From NCBI GenBank assembly GCA_963580455.1, contig OY756968.1:17949996-18013995 (forward strand): 64,000 nt of DNA, read 5' to 3'. The DNA is from Euonymus europaeus (lineage: Eukaryota; Streptophyta; Magnoliopsida; Celastrales; Celastraceae). This document shows, one piece after another, positions 21,459 to 32,849 of this stretch; the stretch's first letter is position 1, and the number at the start of each line of letters is the position of its first letter. The position numbers and the translations under genes are program-made. Under the pieces are notes generated by a model. It had not been told where the DNA came from. It worked only from the letters and a program-made list of their open reading frames with translations, and did no database searches.

Positions 21459-22326
21459 CTAAGTTCCAGGGGCAGTAGGTGTCCTTTCTTCTGCAAACTT
21501 CATCTTTAAATATGCAAGTTGCCAATCCCTGCGTATCATTGCTGTGAAGAACTCACGCTCCTCCTTCTTTTGAAACAACTTGAAGGCAAACATAAGTAAT
21601 TCCCCTATCTCAGCAGTCTCTGGGATTTCCTCCAATATTCGCATACAGTCTGCAATCTCTGCCTTGCACTATGATAGAAGAGTAGAAGCAGTATCCGATG
21701 GAATGGGAGTGCTGGTCATAGCATGAGTACGGCTGCTGACAGCAGAGACTAGATGTCCTATCGATTTGCTCATTTCCTCTCGATAATCGGATGTCTTACG
21801 CTTTTATTTCCCTCTAGTCCCCGGAGTGGCTGACCTTCTCTTACTTTGTTTAGGTGGCTGTGTTGGAGAACTAGTCACTTCAATATCATCATCAATATTT
21901 ATGTTGAAATCTGGATCCAAAGAATCAGATGAGGGCAGCTCCGGAAAATTAACACTATCACCAATGCTAGTCTTTTGGAGTTCCTCAGTACGCATAGAGG
22001 ATCCAGGTATGTATGCAAACTCTCCTATAGCACACAGCCCATCAAACAGCTGCTCCAACTGCTCCAAGTTCTCAGGCCCCTGAATTCTGAACTTTGCCAC
22101 CTTTTTATCCTCCTGCATTTCAAGAGTGAAAGTTTAGTGGGAATCATGACAGGAAACTAATGAAAAATTTGAATGAAATTAGTCTAGGGAAGAACTCACC
22201 TTAATCCTCCTCTCCCACCACTCATTATTAGCAAGAATAGTGTTCCGAACATCATCCCATCCAGTGCCCGTATCATGTACAATGGAGACATTGCATGCCA
22301 TAAAATGCAGCCAATTGATGTTACTT
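21459..22326 (-). pseudogene. Harbinger ORF1, Myb/SANT-like DNA-binding protein
   Basis: PIF/Harbinger elements need a second Myb/SANT-type protein for nuclear import and end binding. The exon 22200 to about 22326 reads GTGWDDVRNTILANNEWWER; a GT-AG intron leads to 22112, which reads EDKKVAKFRIQGPENLEQLE and QLFDGLCAIGEFAY, followed by an acidic stretch and KQSKRRSATPG. In-frame stops interrupt it at 21804-21806 (TAA) and 21669-21671 (TAG). The frame continues past both to the C-terminal region FKLFQKKEEREFFTAMIRRD. The N-terminus is missing. It is inactive as it stands. Confidence 0.8.
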
Positions 22327-22722
22327 TCGGTGCAATGGCTAGTGGATTGGTTTGGTGAAATTGGAACCGATCGTGATTTTATGGATAGAGCCTAGTAGTG
22401 AGTGATCGTATATGGTAAGAGATATTAATCAAAATTGTTCTTACTTGATGTTTCTTATTCCTTTTTTGTTTTTACTTTTTTGATTGCTTGTGGGTTTACA
22501 TTTTTTAGATGAACCTGATTTAAAAAAAATAAGGCCATCAAACTATAGGAGGAAGGTAAGTGGACGCTTATGTTTGAAATAAAATTATGTAGAAATTAGA
22601 ATCAAACTCATGTTAGCTTCATGGTTTCCTGTTTGAGTCTTGGAGGAGCTTACAAGTCTAAATTTATTCCTGCAGACTGAGATGATGTCAAATTTCAATT
22701 TTCCCACTTCGGCTAGGTCTAC
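22327..22722. other. Unassigned stretch with one exon-like segment
   Basis: A 47-base segment at 22509-22555 on the plus strand lies between TTTTTTAG and GTAAGT and reads EPDLKKIRPSNYRRK. It has good splice borders but no family I recognise. The rest shows no feature. Confidence 0.25.
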
Positions 22723-22980
22723 GGAAAATAATTTGTATAAATGAGGGTACCTCCAACCATCTAATAGGCTTTTTCGGTGGTGGAAAATGGGGGCCCAAAA
22801 TCTTAACATGGTATCAGAGCCACGTTCAGCAGCCTATGTGCGGGCCTCCACCATCGGACCTTATGGGTTTCTATTGAACCTGACATCGATGTCATGTTAA
22901 CATTTTGGGCTCCTATTTTCCACAACCAAAAAGACCTATTAGATGGTTGGAGGTACCCTCATTTATACAAATTATTTTCC
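22723..22980. repeat. Inverted repeat with a primer-binding-site-like loop
   Basis: The arms 22723-22810 and 22893-22980 (starting GGAAAATAATTTGTATAAAT) are reverse complements with few mismatches. The junction of left arm and loop carries TGGTATCAGAGC (22809-22820), identical to the primer-binding site complementary to initiator tRNA-Met used by many plant LTR elements. No gag/pol follows. It may be a retroelement remnant in which an LTR end was duplicated in inverse, or a foldback element. Confidence 0.75.
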
Positions 22981-23199
22981 TCACACCCAGCTGATGTGGG
23001 ACTCCAACACTCCCATAGTCAATGCTGCTCGTTTAGAAGGTTAATGTCCTTGGCGAAAGTGCTTAGCTAAGGGATTCTGCTTTGCCTCATACGTAAGGTC
23101 CTCCTATTTTAGATGAGTTTTGGATTATTCTGAAGGGTCGGGCCATGCATGAGTTTTGGATTATTTGCATTTCATAGCAAAATATAACTTTCCACACGT

Positions 23200-23905
23200 C
23201 TTTCCGTAATATTATAAAGCAGACATTCGATGTGGTAAAGCGAAGATGAAATATTTCTAATATGATGGCATCTTAATCATATGCGACACATATTAATATT
23301 GTTGTTGCATGCTGCACATTACATAATTATATTCGGAGGCGAGTGGGAATAACAGGGTATTTTTATAGAGCGGACATTCATAGTGACAAAGCCAATATGA
23401 ATGATTTTGAATATGATATTGTCTCATACATATGAGACAAAGATCCACATTATTTTCGCGTGATTTTGAGTTGATGTATTTATTTGTCGCAACTAGATTT
23501 GAGGGTTGGGTTATGCACGAGTTATGGATTACATGCATGTCATATCAGAATATAACTTTTAGCACATGTTTCTCTGTGATATTATAGAGCAAACAAACAA
23601 AGTGACATATATTAAGATTGTCATTTTATCAACACTCGAAAATGAAAGATTTTTAATCTAATGTCATCTTATCCATACGCGACACATATTAACATTGTTG
23701 TCGCGTGTGGATGCGAATAACGAGATACTGTTATAGAGCGGACATTCATAGTGATAAAGCGAAGATGAAAGATTTTGAATTTGATGTTGTCTTATCCATA
23801 TGAGGCATAGATCGATATTGTTGTCGCGTGTTACGCATTGCATAATTATATTCGAAGGCGGAGTGGGAATGACGAGGAATTCCAAGATGTGCGAGTGATT
23901 CAAGC
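23200..23905. repeat. Diverged tandem repeats, about four units
   Basis: Phrases such as TATAGAGCGGACATTCATAGTG, GATGAAAGATTTT and CGACACATATTAAYATTGTTG recur roughly every 160-190 bases, and TGCATAATTATATTCG appears twice. Units are substantially diverged. I do not recognise the family; the short minus-strand frames here are by-products of the repetition. Confidence 0.65.
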
Positions 23906-24323
23906 AGTTTCACAGTAGGTGAGATAAGAACTTCACAAGAAAATACCTCTCAAGATGGAAATGATTTTAGTGACGACCACAATATGGGTACGACAAGAGA
24001 TAAGATTTTTGTCGCATTGTGGAATGCGGTAAATTAAAGTATCGGTGTTATTGTTAATATTGTATGTAAAATCAATATTGCACGTATAAATAATTAAAAT
24101 AGGACTTGTAAAATACTAGAATTAAAAAAATTATAACTTCGGGTTTTTTTTTGTATTAAAGTACTTTAAATGTCTCTACTAAACGGGAGATACTAATAGT
24201 TTTTTCAAATTTATGCAAAATGACAGTTACAACTAAGAATTTTCATTATCATTCTCCATTCATGATTCCTAAACAACAGTGTTGCTAATGGTTTATCCAT
24301 ACTAGCTTTAAGTAACACTGTTA

Positions 24324-24808
24324 GGTGATGTTTGATATGTAGAGTAGAAAAGGAATAAAGATGGAAGAGGGGATGGGTCATTCAATTCTCATGTTTGATT
24401 TGTTAATATTTAGGATAATGGAATGACTCACTCCATTCCCGCTACACTTTCTCCCCTCTTTTTTACTTCATGCAAATTTGGTAAAAATTAGTCATTTCAC
24501 ATGAAATCCAACGTTAAAAGACTATATTGCCCCTTGCCCTTTGCCCCTTATATTAAAATGGATTGCACTATCATATCAATTATTTGAATTTGAATATTAA
24601 TTAATATCTTATAATTTTATATATGCTTTAATTTGTTAATATATGTAATTTAATTAAACATATTTAATTTGTTAATTATATTTAATTATAAAGGGTATAA
24701 TGGACACTACACATGTTTCATTCTTATTCCCAACACGGTTTTATTTATACCAAACGTGAGAATTAAATCTCATTGTCTCTAAAATCATTCTAAATACCAA
24801 ACGATACC
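24324..24808. mobile_element. Tourist-like MITE, 485 bp
   Basis: The ends GGTGATGTTTGATAT and, inward from the right, GGTATCGTTTGGTAT form an imperfect inverted repeat flanked by TTA on both sides (24321-24323, 24809-24811). It is non-coding. TTA duplications and this terminal style indicate a PIF/Harbinger-derived MITE. Confidence 0.7.
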
Positions 24809-24811
24809 TTA

Positions 24812-25202
24812 ATGTTATCATGGAGGGAGTCCCCTACTCTCTGAATCATTTGATCCTTATCGCATATTGTAATCCTGTCTTGTTTGAATGAAGTTCATTT
24901 TTCCCTCAAAAAAATGTTGTAGTTATACTTTAGCAATATTTATACAAATGCAACGCGCTACAGCTATGTGTTGAGTACACGTGCAAGATTTTTCAAGCAA
25001 TTCAATGGTTGTCAAACAAGGAAAATAATGAGCATAGTAAGATGTGATTTTCCATAAGCTTCCGATTATCGGAAATCATGGACTACGATGAAATCTACAA
25101 CATGCAGTGCGATGTACAAGAGACTCTTTCCTTTACTCCATAAAAATAAAAATGATGTATTTTTGTGAGTCAAAATGTTTTGTGCACCTACTTCAAATAA
25201 AG
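24812..25202. other. Spacer between MITE and formin pseudogene
   Basis: No feature is recognised beyond the likely 3' flank of the formin remnant. Confidence 0.4.
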
Positions 25203-25971
25203 CTAACCCTCATCTGAACTGGAATAATTCATCCGTCGGTCTGCAATGCGATGATGAAAATCTGAGGGTGTTGGACGATTTTCTGGAGAAGCTGTTGCAG
25301 ACACTAATGTTGATGGAGCCTCTTTCCTAAAAGCTATCATTCGCTTTGCCGTTGTATCATCTCTAACCTCTTTACATATATTATCCACCATTATCAAGAT
25401 TTTGCGTATAATGGTGAACAAAAGCAAACCTTCATACTTTTCTGCGTTTCCGTGAAAGTAATTTGCAGTGCTCTTGACCAGACTTGTTATCCTCTTTTCT
25501 TCTTCTGATAACCATGAAATATCAGACTCCATCCGATCCACGAAACTAATAAGGACACGATCGAATTCGCTATCATCTTCCGTAGTCGTCATCTCTTTGT
25601 CCAGGAATTCTTTGATTTTTATCTGACTTTTTAAGGTTTGACACTGTAGCTGTTGTGACATCAGCATCTATAGACTATAGCTTCTGCCTTTTTGACATCT
25701 TCGAGCTCACTGCAATAGCGCTCTGCTGATTCAAGGGAATAATCATCAACAATGTCTTCTGTCCTCACACTAGAGAAACTGGAGCTTGCTTTTGCTCTGT
25801 GGATGGCTTTAATGCCTTCAGAACGGATGATCTCTTGAACTACAAAATGCAAGAGTGTAGTTTTACCATCAATTCCCTTTACATCAGAGAGTTCCAACAA
25901 CGTGTCAAGCCTAAATGCCTGTGCGTCACCACGATACGTGCCATCAATCATGCGGTTGCTTGTTTTAAGAA

Positions 25972-26959
25972 GGGTAATGGTATTTAAACCCCCAAAAATG
26001 GTAACCATATCCCCTTAATTTTTTTAATAATTTTTTTTACCTTGTAATCAGTGTATAATTAATATTTTAATAGAAAAAATCTAATTTTATCTAAATGCCT
26101 ATTTTGCCCTTATGATTTAATATCCTTACCCCTTAATTTAGTATTCATACCCCCTATTATCTCAAAATTAGTGCCTTAATCTCAGCCCATAATTTTTTCA
26201 GTACCAGACCGGTCAACTTGGCCCACTTACTACAGCCTAGTTATTGTTTCACATCCTAATTTGTGGAAGAGTAAGAAAGGCCGACCTCAGTCCACCCATT
26301 GTGATCTTTGTCACACTGTCGGACACACTAGGAGGTCTTGTCCTAATAGAAATTAGTGAATGTTTATTTAACTAATATTTAATTAGTGAATGCTTAATTA
26401 ATGAATGTTTGATTAGTGAATGTTTAAAGTTTAATTAATGAATATTTTTTTAGAAAATTGTGAATATTCGGTCAATTAAAAAAAATTCGGTCAATTAAAA
26501 AAAATTCGGTCAATTAAAAAGGAAAAAAGTCAAAAATAATTCGGTCAATTAAAAAATTAAAACGGAAATTAATTTTTTTTAAATAGAGCCGTGCGGCTCT
26601 ACTTAAAAAAATTTAAAAAAATTAAAAAAATAAAAATGCCACGTAGGCTCGGCATGGTAGAGTGGGAAATAAATTCAACTCAATGCTAATGTCGGAAATA
26701 ATTGTTGTACGACTGCTAGGGAAAAAAAAACTACCAAATTAGGGGGTAAGGATACCAAATTAGGGTGACGATGAGTGACATGTGATATGGGGTATGGATA
26801 CTAAATTAGGGGATAAGGATATTAAATCATAAGGGTAAAATAGACATTTAGATAAAATTAAATTTCTTCTATTAAAATATCAATTATACCCTGATTACAA
26901 GGTAAAAAAAATTAAGGGGGATATGATTATCATTTTTGGGAGTTTAAATACCATTACCC
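25972..26959. mobile_element. Mutator-like MITE with about 190-bp terminal inverted repeats
   Basis: The element starts GGGTAATGGTATTTAAAC and ends with its inverted copy; homology between the two ends extends about 190 bases. The flanks are TTTTAAGAA (25963-25971) and TTTTAAGGA (26960-26968), a 9-bp target duplication with one mismatch, which fits Mutator-like elements. Removing the element and one flank restores the formin codons across the site. It carries no transposase. Confidence 0.82.
26467..26557. repeat. Four copies of TTCGGTCAATTAAAAA
   Basis: The word recurs three times in tandem at about 18-base spacing and once more after a 20-base gap, inside the Mutator-like MITE. A preceding stretch repeats TTAATTAGTGAATG-type words. 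Confidence 0.85.
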
Positions 26960-27227
26960 TTTTAAGGAAGGCTTCTAATAGCTTCGGGAAAAGCCTGTTC
27001 TTTCTAAGCTTTTTGCAAGCTACCTGTCACAAAAATACATGTACGATTTATTAAGCGAAGTCATAAAACCTCTTTTTTAATTACGCAAACAATATGCATG
27101 CACTACTAAAATGTCAAAAAGACAAAAAAGACTCACGCACTTTATTAGTGATGAAAAAATTCGTCCCTATCCGTCAAAAGATTCAAAAGTTTTTTGTGAC
27201 AGAGATTTCAAATATTTTCGTCACAAA

Positions 27228-28706
27228 GCATGAAGCCCACCGAATTGGAATAGTTTCATACGCATGAAACCCACCAAATTACACTTGTTTCAAACGTTGA
27301 AAACCCAATTTTCAATACTCCTATGTCGGGCCTGTTTCTCTTTACTGGATCAAACTCCAACATTAATACATAGATCTGTTTTATAACTTATTATATGGTT
27401 TTCTTGATAACATCAAAAATTATATTGAATAAATTCTTCTTAAGTTTCTTGGTTTCGTAATTTAGCGGCTATTTGAATAATGTAATTATATTTTTTGGAT
27501 GAATTTTTATGTGCATCAACAATGGCACATATATAACTAGTGTACTAGTTTCATACGTATGAAACAAGTTATTTCCAAACTATTTTCATAAACGCACCCA
27601 AAATTACTAGTTTCTTATGTATAAAATTAGTCTAATTTGTTGAGTTTCTGTAATTGGGATTCTAATTCACAAATCATTTAAAATTAATTGTATTATATTT
27701 TTTTAGATGGAAAATTAATGGTATTAGTTAAGATGATGTTTTTTTTTTTGTAAAATGAATGCCCATTGGGCTCAGCCTAAAATGGGCTACAAATGTAATA
27801 AACTGGTAAAAGTCTCAAGTAACAAATATTAGAAACTAATAAAGGCCAAAGTAATGACCAAAGAAACAGTCTTCATTCTTCAATCAGATGTGCATGAACA
27901 ACAACAAGAGGAGGAACACGAGCTTCCAAGAGGAAAATGATGAACCATTAGAGTAGTGGGACCGGGGGGAGTCGGCCTAGGTCCTATTTCTAGGGCCTAG
28001 CCCAACCCGAAACTCAAGTATTAGGGCAATTTGATGGGTTGCCTCCCAACAACGCATTTCATGTGTATGTAATTAGTTGTGTAAGCCAAAGTACGAATAC
28101 CCACCAAATTACACTATTTTCATACGTATGAAACTAGTTATTGTGGGTGAGTTTGTGAAACTTGTTTCATACATCGGAAACCAGTACGCCAGTTTGATAC
28201 GTGCCATTGTTTCACAAGACGCTCCTAATTAGCAATCAAGTTCATCTTCCTCCATTTATTCTTAATTTTCTTTTATGCAACGATTACACTCATGTGTTAA
28301 TTTCATATATGTATTTTAGTTTGTACAGGCCTAAGACGTTGAAACATGTGAGAGAGACTATTAGCTAATTAAGATAGATCATATTGATTCATAATTATTT
28401 GTTGTTACCTATCAATCTCTTTGATTTGATTTCATGTACACACCTAATAAACGGAAAAAATAAACAATATGTAATTTGTTTATTATCAATTTTTAAAACT
28501 ATAAATTATATGTTAATTAAGTCAATGTATGTTGATTATATAATCTACGCTATAAATTAATTAATTAAAACCGCACACCTCTATTAATGCCACGCGAACC
28601 GCAGGACAAATACCTAGTGTATACAATAGTTCTCCTATGCACAAGACCGTATATTGGAGAAAGTGCGAGCCTCTTTTCTCAGCTATTGGGTTTAATGAGT
28701 TGATGA
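27228..28706. repeat. Direct repeat family, copy 1 (partial)
   Basis: This segment matches 33420-34906 throughout at an offset of about 6.2 kb, including the 18-bp palindrome sites, the phrase GGGTTGCCTCCCAACAA and the AT-rich tail. It corresponds to the right two-thirds of the full unit. No coding sequence is recognised. Confidence 0.85.
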
Positions 28707-28989
28707 GTTTTAACTAGGCAAAATTGCCCATATTTTAGCCGTAACCCAGCCTAGTTCGCAAATTGCATCTTCTACATTTTTGGTTTCTCAACAGATCGCG
28801 ACTTCTCCATTTTCGAAAGTATCTCGAAGGGCCTGCACATAGGAGAACTTGCTAATCAAAGGAAAAGATATATCAGAAGATACTAGACTACCATGAAACT
28901 AATTTGCCAACACCTAGAAAATCCATCTGTGTTCGTGCAAATAGATCAAGCTTGGGCCTTTGGGCTCGAACCTAAATCCTAATATTATA

Positions 28990-29690
28990 TATATATGTAT
29001 GTAGACACTCACATATATGTATGTACGCACTAAATATATCACAAATATATATACATATATCAATTGGTGTGCATATGCATATAATATATATGTGTTATAA
29101 TATATATCATTTCAGGTCTAGGCTTGCCTGAGGCTTAGGATCGGGCGGCCCAAGCCCGAAGTCATTTCAGGCTTTTGCCCGTATGCCCGGGCTGTTTGGG
29201 AAGAATTTCAATCGACAAACTCTTCTCCGCACATGTACCCGTTATTTTACCCATAGTTACAAGAAACGGCTGACCCCCTTGTTCCTTGAATTGGGACTAT
29301 CGTCCGAGAATGATGTACGATAGTGATTTGCGATTGGATGTGTGAAGCGCTCGAGCAACTTGTCCAGCATTTGTGATGCAGACCGTGCTAGTGATTTGGA
29401 GCATCACAATGCTCCTACCACATTCGAGAGTGGAAAACGCTATTTTTTCTTTTTCTTTTTCTCCTTGCACACACTAGCAAAATTTAATAAACATAAAAGA
29501 AGAAAAAAAAAGACTAACTAATTCGATGGGTTGCCTCCCAACAAGAAGTTTCATGCGTATGTAACTAGTTGTGTTATCACGAGTATGAAAACCCAACAAT
29601 TGCACCAGTCTCATACGTATGAAAATGGTTTTTTGGGTGAGTTTATGAAACTTGTTTCGTACGTCAAAAACTAGTACGCAGAATGAAAGC
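28990..29690. repeat. Direct repeat family, copy 2 (internally deleted)
   Basis: It matches 32850-33418, starting with TATATA-rich sequence and GGGCGGCCCAAGCCC, through the phrase CAATCGACAAACTCTTCTCC. It then jumps into a shortened form of the right part, ending at AACTAGTACGC. It forms the left flank of the FCP1-like/PMD exon chain. The 28707-28989 spacer before it is unassigned. Confidence 0.8.
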
Positions 29691-30232
29691 AAGCAGCAAG
29701 CGTATTCAGCAGCCCAAGAGGACTAGGAGCAGCTATACCAACACAAAACTGCAACCAAATTAAATGTAGTAGCTGCAGCAGCCCAACCCTTTTTACGGAG
29801 ACGAACTGGTAAATAACTTTAATTCATTAATCCATCCGCATTGGGCAGCAAGAACACTGCACCAGCAGATAAGAGGCCCAACATTAGCATCATACCACCC
29901 TACCTTTGAGAAATTTAATATGTATAACCAAACCCATATTCGATCTATGTCCAGCAATTCATAATGTTTAATAAACACTAAAACCTCATTCCAACATTAA
30001 GTAGGGATGACAGTATCTGCAGGCTCCATAAAAGCAGCTAGACATATATAATCCCAGGCCAGCAGTTGGAACATAAATTTATCGTATGACCAGTAGCACA
30101 AGGACACTAATTACAGCAGCCCCATCTCAAATTTTTAATAAAATAACGTACGATATCATCAATACCTCAAATTAGCAAAATAAGTATAGAATTTAGAAAA
30201 AACATGTAAACGCTATGGCATCTCCAGCAACC
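29691..30232. other. Spacer downstream of the FCP1-like remnant
   Basis: Contains several CAGCAGCCCA-like words. No gene is recognised; part may be 3' untranslated sequence of the minus-strand gene. Confidence 0.35.
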
Positions 30233-31375
30233 CTATTTTATAATCTTACTATAAAAATTCCAATTCTTGTCCGCCATGGTTATTGTCAACTGCCCAAATG
30301 GATGCTGTCGTACATAGTCTTGGACATTTGGAGCATTGGCTAAATCTTTTAAATACATGCGAAGATCACCATTATCGTCTGTATTTAACCATAGTTGACA
30401 TTACATTAGTACAATAATAAATAAAGGAATGGAAACATGTATCTTTATTTAAGCTATAACTTACCTAATGAAAAATCGTTATCATCCATATGGCTGTACA
30501 ACTCTGGAAATATAGCTGTATGTGCCTAAAACATATCAAGAGTATAGAACAAATGCTATTCCGGGAATGCAAAGAAACAACCAAGAATGAAGTTTAAAAC
30601 TTACTGGATTCTTTAGCGCTTTGTGTGGTGAATCATCCACCAACAAGGTATTGGTGGCATTTTTTTTATCTCTTTTAGAAAGAGGGGTTTAAACTTATTC
30701 TCTAATGTTTTCAATCCAGTATTCATACAATAAGTCTGATCCTGCATATATTATAGAAATCATAATCTGTAAGCAACGTTTCTGAATTATCAAACCTTGT
30801 AAAATTATCAATATCGTAGCTAAGTGGGCATTGGGAGGGTTAAGAAATGCTTACAAAAATGAAAAGCAACTTGCTTTTAGACTCTTCATAAAAAAGAACA
30901 TTAACTGGCTCCAAATTTTTCCTAGAATCAATGTGAACAAATGAGAATATACCATTCAAAGACTAATACAAAGAGAAAGAACTATAATTAATCAAAGTTT
31001 GAATATCACCTTTCTCCACTTGACCAAATTCCCATCTCAAATGTCGTAAAGCAGAATTTGAGAAACTCAGCATAAAAGGGTCTCAAGAACATTGAATATG
31101 ACATTTTAAATTCAAATTAGACTTGATGTATGATAAGAGGAACAAATTCAAACATTTTAATTAGAAAAAATATATCTACAAAATCTGTTTTTAGCCATTT
31201 TTTGGCTGACTTTTATGCAATTTTCTTCAAAGAATGAGCAACTATGTCAGCAAGAATGCCATTGACATCAAGCACAAGAAGCTTCTTTTTAGAGGAGACA
31301 CTTTCAGGGAAATGATACACTGATGGCAGCAATTGTTCCTCACTTGAGGAGTAGATTGGTGCCACATTGACTCAT
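30233..31375 (-). pseudogene. FCP1/NIF-type HAD phosphatase exons
   Basis: FCP1-homology enzymes dephosphorylate serine in RNA polymerase II CTD-like substrates. Exons with GT-AG borders follow family order: about 31190-31370 (KKKLLVLDVNGILADIV, the nucleophile motif in the DxNG form seen in a plant subfamily), 31010-31082 (RPFYAEFLKFCFTTFEMGIW), 30855-30921 (YEESKSKLLFIF), 30605-30741 (TGLKTLENKFKPLFLKEIKK and, in another frame, NTLLVDDSPHKALKNP), 30465-30525 (AHTAIFPELYSHMDDNDF) and 30233-30378 (GDLRMYLKDLANAPNVQDYV, then VRQHPFGQL and a stop). The frameshift lies in an A run before NTLLVDDSP, and a segment usually found there is missing. Most likely a pseudogene or captured fragment. Confidence 0.82.
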
Positions 31376-31429
31376 TGGATGAAATAAACATAAAGCTATA
31401 TAGCAGTATATCGCTCTTCTAAAGCGTAC

Positions 31430-32810
31430 CTCCGAGCTGTGAAACTTGAGAGGGGTCTTTTGAAGCTATTTGAGCAGGAGCCTCCACTTGTGCCGTTGAG
31501 TTCATAATCATCTGCTACAAAAATTTTGTGATTAGTCGCCAACAACTAAACAACTTCACTATCAACATCATTTATATATGATTCCATCAAAGAAGGAGAT
31601 ACCTTTTTTCCCTTCTTTTGTGGAGGTGTTGAACTTGGATATGTTGGTCTCTTTTCAATTTTCTTTCTTACCCTCCTTCCAGTAAATATATCCCACTGTA
31701 AAACTTTACCTACATTATCTAATCAAAACAGCAAGAACTTAATTTAATGGGAAATGACAGTTTGTTGGCATATTTACACCAAGCCAAAATTAAAACATGA
31801 ACATGAAAAATACTAAATCCCTCTACTCAGACAGTAAAACAAGTAATTAATATTACAAATAATATACCTTGATCATCTCCTTCCAAGGAAACACGAGTCA
31901 CATTGGTAGTTTCTTCATCTTCATTTTCATTTTTATTCACATTTTCTTCTTCGTCTCTTCCAGCTTCCGTACTTCTTGTTGGTACATCATGAAGAGCTTC
32001 CCCAATAGCTTCAAACTTAGCAATGACTTTTTCCCTTCTTTCCTCCCAGCTCTTTATAAAACGAATATGGCTGCATCTTGTTTTCCAATCCATACCATTC
32101 GTACCCTTAAGTCCGGTATGATGATATAGCTTCTTGACAACAGGAATTTTTGCCAGCCCTTTTCGGTTAACACATGATGCACCATATTGCCTTGGGGCAA
32201 GGTTGGGTTCATAGGAGGCCCCTTTTTCAAAGCAAATAAGTGTTGTTCTACAAAGCGCAATTATAGGAAGAGAAGTCTGCAACCTGCTGTAAGGCCTCCA
32301 TCGAATGAACCAAGTCTATTACAAGGGAAAATAACTAATAATGTACTCAAAAATAGAAGAATCTTATATCTTCCGCCCTTATAGCATTGACAAACAACTC
32401 GTTTTTTGCGTGTCTCCGATTTTTTGACGCTTTTGGACAAATACTTACCCAATTTTTTAGACCATCCTACAACTAATGGAATGGTCGTAGGATAATGATC
32501 TTCTTGTAGACTAGCTTCTAATACAATGTTCAAAAGACTTGGAACTCGCTCTAAAACAAATAGCTGAAAAAAGAGAGAGTAAATAAGATGTAAAAAAAAT
32601 AAAACATCGACAATAAGACTCAAAAACAAATGAACGTAGATTATAAAAATGAGCCAAAAGGGCAGCGCCCATCCATAAGACTCTAGAGCATCCAATTCTA
32701 CCATCAAAGACAAGTAATGGCAAGAAACTTTGCCTCCCGTCTACTCCGGGAAAATGAACGAGCCCAGAACATACAAAACATATGCGAGCACATGGCACTT
32801 GAGTTCCTCT
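31430..32810 (-). pseudogene. Plant mobile domain (PMD) exons
   Basis: PMDs are transposon-related domains found in MAIN/MAIL1 and PP7-long-form proteins and in Mutator and Gypsy elements. The recognisable parts are FLPLLVFDGR and WMGAALLAHFYN (about 32640-32760), LFVLERVPSLLN and IPLVVGWSKKL (32449-32563), then 31868-32315 with WRPY, TTLICFE, APRQYGAS and DWKTRCSHIRFIKSWEERRE and an acidic tail. Two further exons, 31603-31695 (TGRRVRKKIEKRPTYPSSTP) and 31430-31514 (STAQVEAPAQIASKDPS), lead toward the FCP1-like exons. Some junctions are out of phase, so the chain is probably no longer functional. Confidence 0.72.
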
Positions 32811-32849
32811 GAGCATTCATCTATGTCACTCCTAACTAACTGGAATTCT

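Larger units (their letters stand above)
19393..22326 (-). mobile_element. PIF/Harbinger element, one end missing
   Basis: The left terminus GGTTTGTTTGGTAGTGCTGT with repeated GTGCTGTGAGGTG words is of Harbinger type and matches the solo end at 12953. Inside, on the minus strand, are a Myb/SANT-like ORF1 and a DDE transposase. The expected inverted right terminus was not found; ORF1 homology breaks off near 22326, so that end is truncated or replaced. Non-coding 21100-21458 separates the two genes. Confidence 0.8.
25203..27023 (-). pseudogene. Class I formin, C-terminal FH2 fragment
   Basis: Formin FH2 domains nucleate actin filaments at the plasma membrane. From an AG acceptor at 27024 the frame reads ACKKLRKNRLFPKLLEAFLK. 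A transposon follows, then the sequence resumes with [40 protein letters not shown] and, after frameshifts near 25660 and 25610, ISWLSEEEKRITSLVKSTAN and FTIIRKILIMVDNICKEVRD, ending in SSSDEG and TAG. These are the last helices and tail of plant class I formins. The FH1 region, most of FH2 and the membrane anchor are absent. Confidence 0.88.

Noticed and set aside
22809..22820. TGGTATCAGAGC taken as proof of a complete LTR retrotransposon starting here
   Set aside because: No gag/pol downstream and no second LTR; kept only as an inverted-repeat observation.
29793..29978. Short minus-strand frame
   Set aside because: No motif, lies in repeat-adjacent non-coding DNA.
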